From Lepidodermella squamata (Eukaryota; Gastrotricha): a stretch of 64,000 bases of DNA. Shown piece by piece: positions 21,924 through 32,393 of the stretch. The stretch is from the NCBI GenBank assembly GCA_047495785.1, contig JBLDXI010000030.1:1178001-1242000 (forward strand), read 5' to 3'. How positions within the stretch are numbered: the stretch's first letter is position 1; every line of letters begins with the position of its first letter. Both the position numbers and the translations under genes were made by a program. A model generated the notes under the pieces. It did no database searches. It was not told where the DNA came from and saw nothing but the letters and a program-made list of their open reading frames with translations.

Positions 21924-23253
21924 TAAACATCGTTATTTGGCTTTATCGGTTTATTATGTTTTTTCTAAACCAATTAGAGAACCTGGACAAATAGCGCAAG
22001 ATCGATTAATTTCACGGCAGCTTGGCAATTAAACAAACAGTTAATAGTTTTCATTCACGTTGGGGCAATGCAAATATACTGAGCAGCGGCCCATGTGCCA
22101 TGAATTGTGTTTTCAAAATAGGGCACGGTGAATGCACCCGAACCTCTGGACAAAACGATCGTATCATTTTGAACAGGATTGCTGCCAGCAATGTTGACAA
22201 TATTGGTTTGTTTTATTTTTTATTCCATTCAATTACAAAGCCGTCTTGCAAATGTCCACGGAGATATAAAAATGTCCGGTAAACGTAAACGCGTGAACGA
22301 TGAAGATAAGCCACGCTAATTTCGAGAAGATTTCGAAAATTTGGAGTTTGAAGAGATTCAAAGAAATTCATGATAACATCAGTGAGAAAAGAACTGCGTC
22401 GATAATCAATACAATCAGACCGGCTGCTATAGCAACGGCCAGGTCCAAAAAACGCTGCATTGGTAAGGCCATACATTTGTGTAACTTGAGGACGCGGGAT
22501 TTTAGTGACTCGGGGATATTAAAGCAAGTATATCCCGTAATAAGGACAGCAACGATGAATTTAGCCGCGATCATATACACAAGGTAGACATGATCTGAAG
22601 TTTTTGGCATCATGCCAAAAATCAAGGTGAGAAATACTATGTAAGATAGAACGACAGTCACACAAAACGCTGATTGATCCCTGTTCACAGGTTCAGCGAT
22701 CAAAGAAATGACTTGAAGGATGAAAAGTGTGATAGTAGGCACAAAGATGTTGCAAACGTAGTAGCCACTTTTGCGGCGAAATTGAATTGTCAAGATCACA
22801 CTGGAATAGTCAGTCCTGTCGTTGTTCGGTATTGTTGCATTGCCGCTATACCCGACGACTGACCATATGTCAGAATCAACGATGAAGGTGTTTTCATCGG
22901 AGCTATCAATTCCAAATGATCCTAAACGGAACACCACGTCTCTTGAAAGATCGCCGGATTCGAATACCAGTGAGCACGTTTGCGTATCGAACGGGAATTT
23001 GCTGTAGCTGAAAGCGGTGCAGGATACATCGAATCGATCGTAAGCATAGTAGCTCACTTCTTTCGACTTGATAAATGGATAAATCCAGGCCAGGTCGTTG
23101 AACTTGCGGCCGATAACGGGAAACTCGTAAGCAGTCAAATGATGAATTTTAGGTGTCCATATTTCTAACGTTTGAACCGGGTAGTTGAGCTCAAAAGGCC
23201 TAAGTATTTTACATTCTGTTTCTGATAGTAAATCTGTGCATTTCGGTTTTTCG

Positions 23254-24765
23254 CAGTGGTCCGACTTGAACTGATCGGGAGGGGGGTGTGAAAACATCTG
23301 ATTAAAAAATTGCGCTCGCGAACGCTGCGCGTTCGCTCGCATCCATTACACGTTTCTATTGCCTTTATAAGCTTTCAGGCACTTTTCATACGGGGCCCTT
23401 CCCGCCACGAGACAACACAAAACATACTTATGCGTACGTTTTCAAAATTAAATGTGCATACATTTTCGTGTTTCGCATCGCCATACGAAGACAACATTTT
23501 ACATTGAAGAGTTTCATAATATGCGAGCGAAGCGAGCTCAAAATATAGTTTTAATGCTGAATTATCATAAGGGGATAGTGTAAAAATTGATTCAAATCAA
23601 ATAAAGCTTTTATAACTTCGAGCTTGAAAATGAGAGCTATTTTATGTGATTGAAACGGACTAATCTTCCCGGGGTTTATCGAACCAAAAATATTCATAAT
23701 TACTTCGGAAAATCGCATAAGCAAATGCACTGTTTACTCCATTGTCAACAATCAATGGATTTCTAGAAATAATCGGGGCAGCCAGAAAACAATGCGAGCG
23801 TAGCGAGCCGAAAATTTCAAAATTTATGAGATATTTCATTTGTTGGTTATTTTGGTGGATGGCGACCTTTATAAATTTGCATCAGCACCTGCGATTTCTG
23901 TTAGCCTTTTAAAACCCATAAATACATTTGTTTTAGACGAACTGAATGTCCCTTTCATGCAAGCGGCCCGTGTGCCCACGCGTTAAAACGGCCCTGCTGC
24001 CACTGGAATGTAACCGTGCAATTTATATTGATAACTCAAAACCAGTGTGTGCTACCTCCAATATGACTTCGGATTCGGATTCGGCGTGAAATTCTGGATA
24101 GAAATATATGTGACACGACCTGTCCAACGTAAAAATTGACCACGTGACAGTAAAGCAATAAATTTATTACACCCCCTAATTATCTCCTGATCTATGATGA
24201 CTGCGAAAATTCTGAAAAAAGAAACGGATTCAGCGTACGAAATTTACCCCTCCGGGGTTTCTAAGGGGGTTTTCGTCAAAAAAGAACACATTTTTCAACT
24301 TTTTTTTAAAAAAATTAATTTTTGTGAAAATATGACGGTCGATTTCAATCACATGAAAATTTAGTTTTTTTTTCATTTTGTGTTTTTATGATCGCGATAC
24401 ATGTTTCTAGGGTAACTTTTTACGAGGAATTCAATGGCGCAGTCCATTTTTCGATATTGATTTTTCCTGTATCGATTTTTGACCATCGATTTATTGATTA
24501 TTGGCTGATCGATCGATTTTAGACTTTTTACCCCCTTCCAGTGTTAGTAGATTTATGCTGGAAGGGCACGACTTTGTTTAACTACACGTTACAGGTAAAT
24601 TTCATGTTTTTATACCAATCTATATATCTTCCAGTCATATTGGCTTCAACACTTTCTTGAACCATTTTTCCGCCTCCAGGGGGGTAAGCTCACCCCCCTC
24701 AACCGTCAGCCGCCTGTGCTAGGGGTGGGCATTTTCCCCCCTTCCCCCCCGGAGTCGGAACACTG
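23254..24765. mobile_element. hAT-like non-autonomous DNA transposon inside channel E
   Basis: The termini are CAGTGGTCCGACTTGAACTG on the left and, in reverse, CAGTGTTCCGACTCCGGG on the right. The flanking direct repeat is GTTTTTCG at 23246-23253 and 24766-24773. An 8-base duplication with CAGTG-type ends is typical of hAT elements. The 1512-base interior has no long open frame; it contains G- and C-runs near both ends and several gcgagcgaagcgagc-like palindromic motifs. Confidence 0.85.
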
Positions 24766-24887
24766 GTTTTTCGCATGGCAGCCCCCACCGCATGGACAAA
24801 TGCGCCAATAATGATAGTTTTTGCTCCACATCGTCGATTCCCATAAAACGGAGGAGATCCATTCGGATTGTCACGATAACCGGACTG

Positions 24888-24945
24888 ATATAAATTATAC
24901 TATTAATACTAATATTAATAATACTAATACTGGTATTGGAATAAA
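24888..24945. repeat. AATACT/ATTAAT microsatellite within channel E coding sequence
   Basis: The plus strand runs taatactaatattaataata and similar units. It is in frame and inserts an Ile/Asn/Ser-rich stretch (SISIINISINSIIYI) that the other six channels lack. Confidence 0.75.
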
Positions 24946-25202
24946 CCAATTGATCCATCGGTAGGCTTTTTGACGTAACTGCCCGACACCATTCAGTGAA
25001 TTTTGCCTGCAGCTTCTCAGAAGTTTGCACCGTAACTTTCGTCGAAGCGAGCCTACCCACCACCAGCAAAACTAGAAGCGATTTCATGATGTTTATATAT
25101 TATCGTTTGATATCTATGCCCATGCAAGGCCGAAATGTTTCTCGCACTAGCATCCGTGTGAGTTGCATGGAGCTCGTCGATCAAGTCAACTTTCAATGTC
25201 AA

Positions 25203-25211
25203 ATTTCCTGT
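25203..25211 (-). promoter_or_regulatory. Conserved upstream site of channel E (CAGGAAAT core)
   Basis: The minus strand reads AATTCTTGACAGGAAATTTG, with the core 120 bases upstream of the ATG at 25087. Confidence 0.55.
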
Positions 25212-25259
25212 CAAGAATTTGTTTGCGCACGCATTCCAGCATCGATCTATAGGCATCTA

Positions 25260-25901
25260 GGTATCGACTGGTACAGTAAAACCTGTTATCTCGAACTTCG
25301 TGTATCTTGTGTATATATCGAAGGCGTATCGAGGAACCGTGGATTTTTCAGCATTTGTTGCATGTTATTCACTTTTTGAAGTTCATCTTGAAACTCGAAG
25401 TGAGGGGTAGGAACGCCCACCATTTTTGTATTTTTTAGTCGAATTTTCGAAGCTCGATAATGTCATTGCTTGCGTACAAATGGATAAGGATGGCTGTCAA
25501 TGCCGAATGTCCGGAAATTACCATCGCTGTTCGGTTCAGCGTGGTCAATTCCCTTCGGAACCCTCAAGCTGAATGTTCGCAGCACGGGTTTTTCATTATG
25601 TTGGCTTGATGTTCAGCGCAATGAAAAATTTACATATCTGATGTAGAGGCTAGTAATCCTTGGGGTTCTCCCTAATAAAAAAGGGACACTTAGATCCTTT
25701 GAATTCACCCCTTCATTATCGGTTGAAGCTCGTTAAACACGATGATGAATAAAACTTTGTTCTAGTTTCTAATAAATATATTATGTTGTTATACTAGCAA
25801 CCGTAGATCAGAACAGATTGTATTTGACTAAGTTTATCGCCAGCTCATTATAATTGCATGGGTAATAGATAATTAAATAAGAAGTAGGCTGAATTTCGAA
25901 G
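25260..25901. other. Intergenic, no supported gene
   Basis: No repeat or coding pattern was recognised between channel E's upstream region and the end of channel F. Confidence 0.5.
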
Positions 25902-27074
25902 TCATTCTAGCATCAACGAGAAGAGTATTGTGTCAATGACGATGACGATAATGCTAGCCATTGCAGCGATAGCGACATCCAAAAACCGACGCATTGACAT
26001 GATTATGGACTTTTGCAGATTAACAACGCGCGTTTTAAGCTGCTCAGAATAGCCGGGAATCAAGCAGGTATACGCTGTTATTAGCACCGCCACGATGAAT
26101 TTAGCTGCGACCATGTAGACAAGATAGAGATGATCTGAGGTTTTTGGCATCATGCCAAAAATCATCGTCAAATATACAACATAGGACAGCACAACAGTCA
26201 CGCAAAATGCCGATTGATCTCTGTTCACGGGTTCAACAATTAACGAAATGACCTGAAGGAAGAAAAGCATAGATGTTGGGACGAAGATGTTGCACACGTA
26301 GTAGCCACTTTTGCGCCGAAATCGAATTGTCATTCTCAGGCGGTTGATAGGATAAGCACCACTCATTTGGCTAGACATTGATGTATTGAACTCGAGTGGC
26401 TCAACAACTGACCATATATCAGTGTCAACGATGAAGGTGTCCCTGGCTGACGAGTCAATATTGAATGCGTTCATTTGATAAACAACATCGTAGTAAAATT
26501 CGGATGATTCGAATACCAGCGAGCATGACTGAGAATCGAAAGGAAATTTTCGGTAACTAAATGTGGTGCATGATACGTCGAAGCGGTCGTAGATATCGAA
26601 AAACAGTGTGGTATTTGGTTTAAAAGGGAAGACCCAAACTTGATCACTGATTTTCCGTGTGAAAACTGGCGTTTCGTAAGCTGTCATATGGCCGATTCCT
26701 GGTACCCAAATTTCCGACGCAGGAACGTAGAAGTACAGGTAATTCTTTCGTGGTAATTCGCAGTCCGATTCGGATAATAAGTCCGTACATTTCGGAATCG
26801 GGCATGGCAGCCTCCAGGCCATAGTAAGATGACCGACAAGCGATAGTTTCTGTTCAACATCATCGATGCCCACAAAGCGTAGGAGGGACATTGTGACATC
26901 CACGACAACTGGCTGGGTGTTTTTTGAGCGGACTGCTTGATCGCTTGGGAGGCACTTCGATCGCAAGGCCGGGCAGAACTTGGCATACTCTGCCTCAAGG
27001 TTCTCAGCAACTGACCAAGCTGCGTCGGAAGCATTTATCAGCTTAAACGAGAGAAGAAATGCAAGCAGAATCAT
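25902..27074 (-). CDS. Cys-loop ligand-gated ion channel subunit, array member F (intronless, orphan)
   Basis: The 390-residue product is the closest relative of member A: most of the extracellular domain and M1-M4 are nearly the same (SAENLEAEYAKFCPALRSKC-type N-terminus, NTSMSSQMSGAYPINRLRM, M4 ending IVIVIDTILFSLMLE). The signal peptide is about 1-16 (MILLAFLLSFKLINAS). The Cys-loop CTTFSYRKFPFDSQSC has 14 internal residues. M2 reads NRDQSAFCVTVVLSYVV. M1 ends LIVEP where the others have LIAEP. The frame is intact. The product is a plasma-membrane channel subunit of unknown ligand. Confidence 0.9.
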   Translation of the reverse strand: MILLAFLLSFKLINASDAAWSVAENLEAEYAKFCPALRSKCLPSDQAVRSKNTQPVVVDVTMSLLRFVGIDDVEQKLSLVGHLTMAWRLPCPIPKCTDLLSESDCELPRKNYLYFYVPASEIWVPGIGHMTAYETPVFTRKISDQVWVFPFKPNTTLFFDIYDRFDVSCTTFSYRKFPFDSQSCSLVFESSEFYYDVVYQMNAFNIDSSARDTFIVDTDIWSVVEPLEFNTSMSSQMSGAYPINRLRMTIRFRRKSGYYVCNIFVPTSMLFFLQVISLIVEPVNRDQSAFCVTVVLSYVVYLTMIFGMMPKTSDHLYLVYMVAAKFIVAVLITAYTCLIPGYSEQLKTRVVNLQKSIIMSMRRFLDVAIAAMASIIVIVIDTILFSLMLE

Positions 27075-27171
27075 ACTGCTGAGCTTTCAACCTAATTCCT
27101 ACCTGTGAGCTCGAAACGGTTTGGCGAGTAATTTCAGGTTGAACTAAAAATTGGACAACCACGGCAGTTAC

Positions 27172-27180
27172 ATTTCCTGT
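27172..27180 (-). promoter_or_regulatory. Conserved upstream site of channel F (CAGGAAAT core)
   Basis: The minus strand reads TGTTTAACAGGAAATGTAAC, with the core 102 bases upstream of the ATG, the same spacing as in D. Confidence 0.55.
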
Positions 27181-27239
27181 TAAACATTGGTTTATTATCA
27201 ATAAAAGTGTATTATGCTTTCTCTTAACCAATTATAAGG

Positions 27240-27799
27240 AAACGCTTACCTGAACAAATAGCGCGAGATCAATTTTTTCGCGAAATGCAGCATATCGATT
27301 GACCAAAAAAGAAATAGGCATTTCATTTATATTAGGATACTGAAAGTTTGAACGCCGAAAATGGCTAAATAAGCTTGGCTGCCATTCAAAATATGAAGCT
27401 CGACGCAAAGAAATGAATAAGAGTGACAAATTGCTGATTTTAGCCAGTAGCAGAATGAGTTTTTATCAGTTATTTGGAATACAGGGAACAGTTTTCAGCT
27501 CCTTTAAATAATTGAGTTAGCAGACACCTTCTATAATTGCCAGCCGTTGATCGCACGCCAATAGGCAATAGCTCTGAAAAAACAGTCGAGAGTCCTCTTT
27601 CGAGCGAATGTAGCCTCGAATCGATGAAATGACAGGCGTATTTTAAAAAGAACCTGATGGCTTAATACTCGAAATTATAGTTTTACGATGATCTGGGCTG
27701 GTATCATAGCTTGCAACTAAATTTAGAAAAAAATAAAAAATTATTCGATAACGATCCGTAACATTAGCCAACTTGAGCTACTGAGAAGTGTAACAAAAT
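27240..27799. other. Divergent intergenic region between channel F and a family C receptor
   Basis: The two flanking genes point away from each other, so this stretch should hold both promoters. I see no TATA box or repeat I can defend. Confidence 0.4.
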
Positions 27800-28080
27800 C
27801 AGTGTCTCTAACGACTGGCATCGCATGCACTGATTAGCTTGTATCCACTGTTAGAGTTAATTTTAGCATGCTGCAGCACATTCCACAGGGCGGAGCAACA
27901 TCTCGGGAAGGTTACACTGCTTTAGTCATACTAAAATCGGTTATGATACGTGACAAAAGCAATTTTCTGTATGCAAAAAATGTAAGCTCGAAATTAGCTT
28001 CGTCACGCCTACATTGCATAAACGTTGACTTGTTAGTCCCAATAGTTAGTAGTTTCTATTCCTCGGCATCACAAACTTCA
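27800..28080 (+). promoter_or_regulatory. 5' flank of the intact family C receptor, shared with a pseudogene copy
   Basis: Blocks such as tcagtgtctctaa, ttagagttaattt and ttcgtcacgcctacat are shared with about 4780-5090. An open frame continues upstream from 28081, but the copy at 4780 does not preserve it, so this is leader or promoter DNA. Confidence 0.55.
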
Positions 28081-30405
28081 ATGGAAAAGGCAATATTCGT
28101 GATTTTGTTGATTCTCAGCACTTCCGTTGCATCGGAAGTTACGATTCAAGTTCCGGTATTCTTGCCATTCACTGGTCTCCTGCCAAACCAATACAGAACA
28201 TGCCGAGCTGTAACTGAGCTGGTTTTCAACAAGTTCAATGAAGACCCAACTCTCCTACCTGGCTATCGAGTTGAACCCGAGTTCATGGACGACAACAACG
28301 GCCCGTTGTTGGTTCAACGATTGCTCGAATTCGATTCTCGATCCAAACTTGACAACAGTTCGAAAATTCGAGCACCAATAATCTTAGGTCCGATCAATAA
28401 CTGCCATCTGACAGCTAGTTTCGCTCATATGCTTGGGTATATTCAAATCGCCCAATGCCCCGGCGATATCTTGATGAACAAGATTTTGTACCCAAATCTG
28501 TTCCTAATTCGTCCGGTTGGCTATCATTCGTGGAATATTAGGATTCGTTTCATGCTAGATATCGGAAACTGGCGACGTGTTGGCCTAATCGCTAGCTCCC
28601 ACATTCAAGATACATCCAACGCTCGTTTGTTCAACGATCTCGCCCTTAGAGTTGGGATGCAAGTCTATATTGATATAGTAACGGATTTCACAGATGAAGC
28701 AACTCTAGCCCTTCAACAATCCGATGTTAGGATCATCGTTTTCGCTGTTACGGCAGTCAATGCCCTGAGCTATAGGATTCTATGCCAATGCTTCAAATTC
28801 GGCATAACTGGACCTAGGTATGTTTTCATTCTTCCTGGGAGTGTTTTCGCAGATCCGAAAACTCTGCCGAATGAAACTTACCCTGGTTGTACGAGAGAAA
28901 TTATCGCAACTCAATACAAATTCGCATTCATGGCCTCAAGCCAGCTCAGCTCGGAAGATACGGTAGGGAAGAGCCAATTGGGTTACTCTCTAACAGAATT
29001 CGATAGAATGTTGGACAACTACACCGGCTCGCTGCGTCATCCTGATTATTCAAGCCGATTTTTCTGTCATGATGCAGCTCTTCAAGGTCTTCTCATTCTC
29101 GACGAAGGTCAGAAGGTTCTGAGTAAGCAAGGCCTGAGCCTTTCAAACATCTCGACTCATTCGATCGAAATATCAAACGTGATGAATGAAACAGGTATGA
29201 AGCTGAGATTTGCCGGTCTGAAGAGTGAGGGCCTTACTACGTACAACGATCGGGGAGAGGTAACAGGAAGCAAGTGGCCGATATCTCAATGGACCCCAGC
29301 TGGTGGCCTGAAGATTGTCTATCACATAACGAAGGCTCCAAATGACAGCAAAACCGACGCCAGCTCATACAGATCTTTACCTGTTTCAAAAATTGAATGG
29401 TACACAGCTTTCGGGAAGCCAATCAAGGACAGAGCGACATACGTAAAGATCAACGAAGATGTACCTATTGAGGCTAGAATTTTAATCTGGATTTTAGCTT
29501 TGATTTCTTTCACGGCTAAAGTTTTAGCTTTAATTAAGGTGTTGGTGAAAATCGGACTGAAACTGCCTGTTTTAATCCAGATTATTAGCTTCTGTTTATT
29601 GGACCCTAGTGCTGTTCTATTCATGATCGAAGTTGAGCTGGATAATATGGTTAGCCTTTTCAAGGCCCGTGTTGCCCTCCTTGCATTGGGGATTTCGCTT
29701 TCAAACGCAGCGATGTCTCTTTTAGCCTTGTTCACGACATCCGCAATTAGATCACGTACAAAACCGTCGAGGCTTAATTTACTTGCGAAAACAGCGTCTA
29801 ATCCGGTGAGTGTAACGCCAACGGAGAAATTCCATACGCGAAAATATATATTGGCGCTGATGATTTTCGGCTGCGTGGTAGTTACTTACGTGACTGTCTG
29901 GACCACGATCGAGCCAGCGATGTGTTACCGCCAGTTGAAATTTGATACGGCCTATTACGATGAGATTGAAGACATGATAACCGAGGTTCTTGGCGTCGCG
30001 TGTCAGTCACGTAACGAAATCGCGTGGATCTTTGCGCTGCTCAGCGTCAACGCCGCAATTTTATTAGCCGGCGCGACATCGGCTCGCCAACACGTTAGGA
30101 CTCTACGACTAACGGAGAAGTATCATCAGTTCAATATGCTGCTCTATGCTATGGTGAACGGACTGATTTTGATGCTTGCAACTTGCCTAGTTGTACTCAT
30201 CGTTCCGCAGTACCCTATTCCTCAGCGTATTGTGATGGCGATATCAGCTTTGTTTTATTCAGCTATTTCAAGTGTCATGTGTCTGGGTCCAGTTTTGCGG
30301 AAACCAGTGCAGATATTTCCAGTGCCGGAACTAAAGCATCCCCGGCCGTCAGTTGAACTCAAACTCAATGGGTTGACGTTAGGACCAACAATTTTACCAC
30401 GCTAG
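28081..30405 (+). CDS. Family C-like GPCR with Venus-flytrap domain, no cysteine-rich domain (orphan)
   Basis: From the ATG at 28081 the protein has 774 residues. It has a signal peptide of about 17 residues (MEKAIFVILLILSTSVAS), then a periplasmic-binding-like / ANF-receptor-type ectodomain of about 430 residues with ILGPINNCHLTASFAH, RRVGLIASS, FKFGITGPRYVFI and RFFCHDAALQGLLIL. There is no cysteine-rich linker. Seven hydrophobic helices begin at about 465 (ARILIWILALISF) and end near 745. The second extracellular region holds a cysteine (VLGVACQSR). The tail is short. The layout resembles GABA-B-type family C receptors. It is a single exon. The frame is open for a further 71 codons upstream, but the signal peptide and the non-coding duplicate at 4780 favour 28081. 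Ligand and G protein are unknown. Confidence 0.85.
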   Translation: MEKAIFVILLILSTSVASEVTIQVPVFLPFTGLLPNQYRTCRAVTELVFNKFNEDPTLLPGYRVEPEFMDDNNGPLLVQRLLEFDSRSKLDNSSKIRAPIILGPINNCHLTASFAHMLGYIQIAQCPGDILMNKILYPNLFLIRPVGYHSWNIRIRFMLDIGNWRRVGLIASSHIQDTSNARLFNDLALRVGMQVYIDIVTDFTDEATLALQQSDVRIIVFAVTAVNALSYRILCQCFKFGITGPRYVFILPGSVFADPKTLPNETYPGCTREIIATQYKFAFMASSQLSSEDTVGKSQLGYSLTEFDRMLDNYTGSLRHPDYSSRFFCHDAALQGLLILDEGQKVLSKQGLSLSNISTHSIEISNVMNETGMKLRFAGLKSEGLTTYNDRGEVTGSKWPISQWTPAGGLKIVYHITKAPNDSKTDASSYRSLPVSKIEWYTAFGKPIKDRATYVKINEDVPIEARILIWILALISFTAKVLALIKVLVKIGLKLPVLIQIISFCLLDPSAVLFMIEVELDNMVSLFKARVALLALGISLSNAAMSLLALFTTSAIRSRTKPSRLNLLAKTASNPVSVTPTEKFHTRKYILALMIFGCVVVTYVTVWTTIEPAMCYRQLKFDTAYYDEIEDMITEVLGVACQSRNEIAWIFALLSVNAAILLAGATSARQHVRTLRLTEKYHQFNMLLYAMVNGLILMLATCLVVLIVPQYPIPQRIVMAISALFYSAISSVMCLGPVLRKPVQIFPVPELKHPRPSVELKLNGLTLGPTILPR

Positions 30406-31117
30406 CTAACCGCAGTCTATTCGAAATTCGAAACATTTGACAAGCTTTATCGCAAATTCAAAAGTAAATTATTGCTATAATTCACAGTATTATGTTATTT
30501 ATGTTATTAAATATGGTTAGCTCATTCGAAAACTCCCCAGAGAAATGAACAGAAGTAAAGCCATTATGAAAAGAGGAAATATTAAGTAGTCCACTATGCT
30601 ATAGACTCCATCCCAGATAGCTATGCTACTAAAGCCAATACTAAACCTAACCCTAAACTAACCAGAACCATTTCCGGTACCGGTAATTGGAATGGCTCCT
30701 AATGACGGCCGAATTTCCGGAAATTTCAAGGCATGACTTGATGTTTCGTGCAATGGAGCAGTGGATGAAAAATTAAGGAATTAGGTCAGGCCGATAAGCC
30801 TTGAGGTTTGCCCATTTGAATTATGGGAGGCTTCGTTCCTCTGATTCGATCTTTTTATTGCTTGTAACGCTTTGAATACGACGACAGATAAGTTACTTTT
30901 CCAGTAAATACTGGCGGCTGAGATTTTTTTCACTTGTATGCTATTATAGGACCAAGAGGAAGAAACATAAGGGTCCCCCTGTGGATTTTTCAGCCTTCCT
31001 CTAGTTGAAGTCACGAAGCCTCCGCAACCGTGTAATGCGTACCCTGCCAACCAGTGTAGATCACCAGGTCATTTTATTCAGATAGCAATAAAGTTGAGAG
31101 TCGGCCAAACTTTGAAG
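30406..31117. other. Convergent intergenic region with dispersed repeats
   Basis: About 30725-30800 resembles 2715-2790. About 30960-31030 (gggtccccctgtgga, tttttcagccttcctct) resembles 61545-61600. No gene seen. Confidence 0.5.
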
Positions 31118-32287
31118 TCACTCTAGCATGAAGGAGAAGAGTATTGTGTCAATGAGGATGATGATAAGGCTAGCCATTGCAGCGATAGCGACATCCAAAA
31201 ACCGATGCATCGACATGTTAATGGACTTGTGCAGATTGACAACGCGCGTTTTAAGCTGCTCAGTATAGCCAGGGATCAAACAAGTATACGCTGTTACTAG
31301 CACTGCAACGATAAATTTAGCTGCGACCATGTACACAAGGTAGAGATGATCTGAAGTTTTTGGCATCATGCCAAAAATCATCGTTAAATATACAACGTAA
31401 GACAGAACAACAGTTACACAAAATGCAGATTGGTCCCTGTTCACTGGCTCAGCAACCAAAGAAATAACTTGAAGGAAGAAGAGCATAGAAGTTGGGACGA
31501 AGATGTTGCAGACGTAGTAGCCACTTTTGCGGCGGAAACGAATCGTCATACTCAGGCGGTTGATAGGATAATTGCCATTCATCTGGTTAGACATCGAAGT
31601 GTTGAACTCGAGTGGCTCGACGACTTTCCATATATCTGTACCAACGATGAATGAATCCCAGGCTGATGAGTCAATTCTGAATGATTTGATCTGATAGGCC
31701 ACTTCGTCGATAAATTCAGAGGATTCGAAAATCATCGAACAGGATTGAGTATCGAAGGGAAATTTTCGGTAACTAAATGCGGTGCATGATACGTCGAAAC
31801 GATCGTAAATATCGAAAATCAGTGAATTTGATTCAAATGGGTAGACCCAAACTTGATCGCCAAGTTTCCGTGTGAAAACAGGCGATTCGTAAGCTGTCAT
31901 ATGGCCGATCCTTGGTACCCATATTTCTGTTGCGGGAACGTAAAAATACAGGTTATTTTGGCGCGGTATATTGCAATCTGTTTCTGAAAGTAAGTCGGAG
32001 CATTTCGGAGTTTGACATGGCAGTCCCCACATCATAGTAAGATGACCGACTAGCGATAGTTTTTGGTCGATATCATCGATGCCTACAAAGCGGAGGAGAG
32101 ACATTCTGACTTCCACGGCAATCGGCTTGCTGTTGTTCGAGTAGACTGCTTGGTCGGTTGGGAGGCATTTTGATCTCAAAGCTGGGCAGAATTTAGCGTA
32201 AGCCGCCTCCAACCTTCCAGCAACAGACCATGTTGCTTCGGAGGGATCAACAGCCACAAATGTGAGAATAAGTGCTATCGGAATCAT
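31118..32287 (-). CDS. Cys-loop ligand-gated ion channel subunit, array member G (intronless, orphan)
   Basis: From the ATG at 32287 the product has 389 residues. A longer frame reaches 32395, but the sequence just before 32287 (TTCAGCAATATG) aligns with the start regions of A, D and F, and this start gives a signal peptide directly (MIPIALILTFVAVDPSEA). Features are those of the A subgroup: FCPALRSKCLPTDQA, PKCSDLLSETDC, Cys-loop CTAFSYRKFPFDTQSC with 14 internal residues, M2 NRDQSAFCVTVVLSYVV, M4 ending LFSFMLE. The frame is intact. It is the last member of the minus-strand array. Confidence 0.9.
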   Translation of the reverse strand: MIPIALILTFVAVDPSEATWSVAGRLEAAYAKFCPALRSKCLPTDQAVYSNNSKPIAVEVRMSLLRFVGIDDIDQKLSLVGHLTMMWGLPCQTPKCSDLLSETDCNIPRQNNLYFYVPATEIWVPRIGHMTAYESPVFTRKLGDQVWVYPFESNSLIFDIYDRFDVSCTAFSYRKFPFDTQSCSMIFESSEFIDEVAYQIKSFRIDSSAWDSFIVGTDIWKVVEPLEFNTSMSNQMNGNYPINRLSMTIRFRRKSGYYVCNIFVPTSMLFFLQVISLVAEPVNRDQSAFCVTVVLSYVVYLTMIFGMMPKTSDHLYLVYMVAAKFIVAVLVTAYTCLIPGYTEQLKTRVVNLHKSINMSMHRFLDVAIAAMASLIIILIDTILFSFMLE

Positions 32288-32393
32288 ATTGCTGAACTTC
32301 ATTTCAAATCCTACATTTAAGAACCATAAACGGTTTCCGATGTATTTCAGGTGGAAGCATGAAAAATTACATTTGGATGACTTCAGTGGATAC

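Larger units (their letters stand above)
22368..25087 (-). pseudogene. Cys-loop channel subunit, array member E, split by a transposon
   Basis: The N-terminal part lies at 25087-24774: signal peptide MKSLLVLLVVGRLAST, then SKSLPMDQLVYSN and GIDDVEQKLSLLAHLSMRWG, up to LPCEKP. The C-terminal part lies at 23253-22368: CTDLLSETEC, Cys-loop CTAFSYSKFPFDTQTC, M1, M2 NRDQSAFCVTVVLSY, M3 and M4. Between them sits a 1512-base element flanked by an 8-base duplication. Across the junction the two parts meet exactly as LPCEKP then KCTDLLSE, as in members B and C, so the insertion explains the break fully. The remaining channel frame has no other damage, which suggests a recent event. An in-frame AT-rich expansion adds about 16 residues after LVYSN. 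The split product is unlikely to work unless the element is spliced out or absent in some individuals. Confidence 0.88.

Noticed and set aside
27868-28080. N-terminal extension of the family C receptor (71 extra codons in frame)
   Set aside because: The duplicated flank at 4780-5090 does not keep this frame, and the ATG at 28081 begins directly with a signal peptide.
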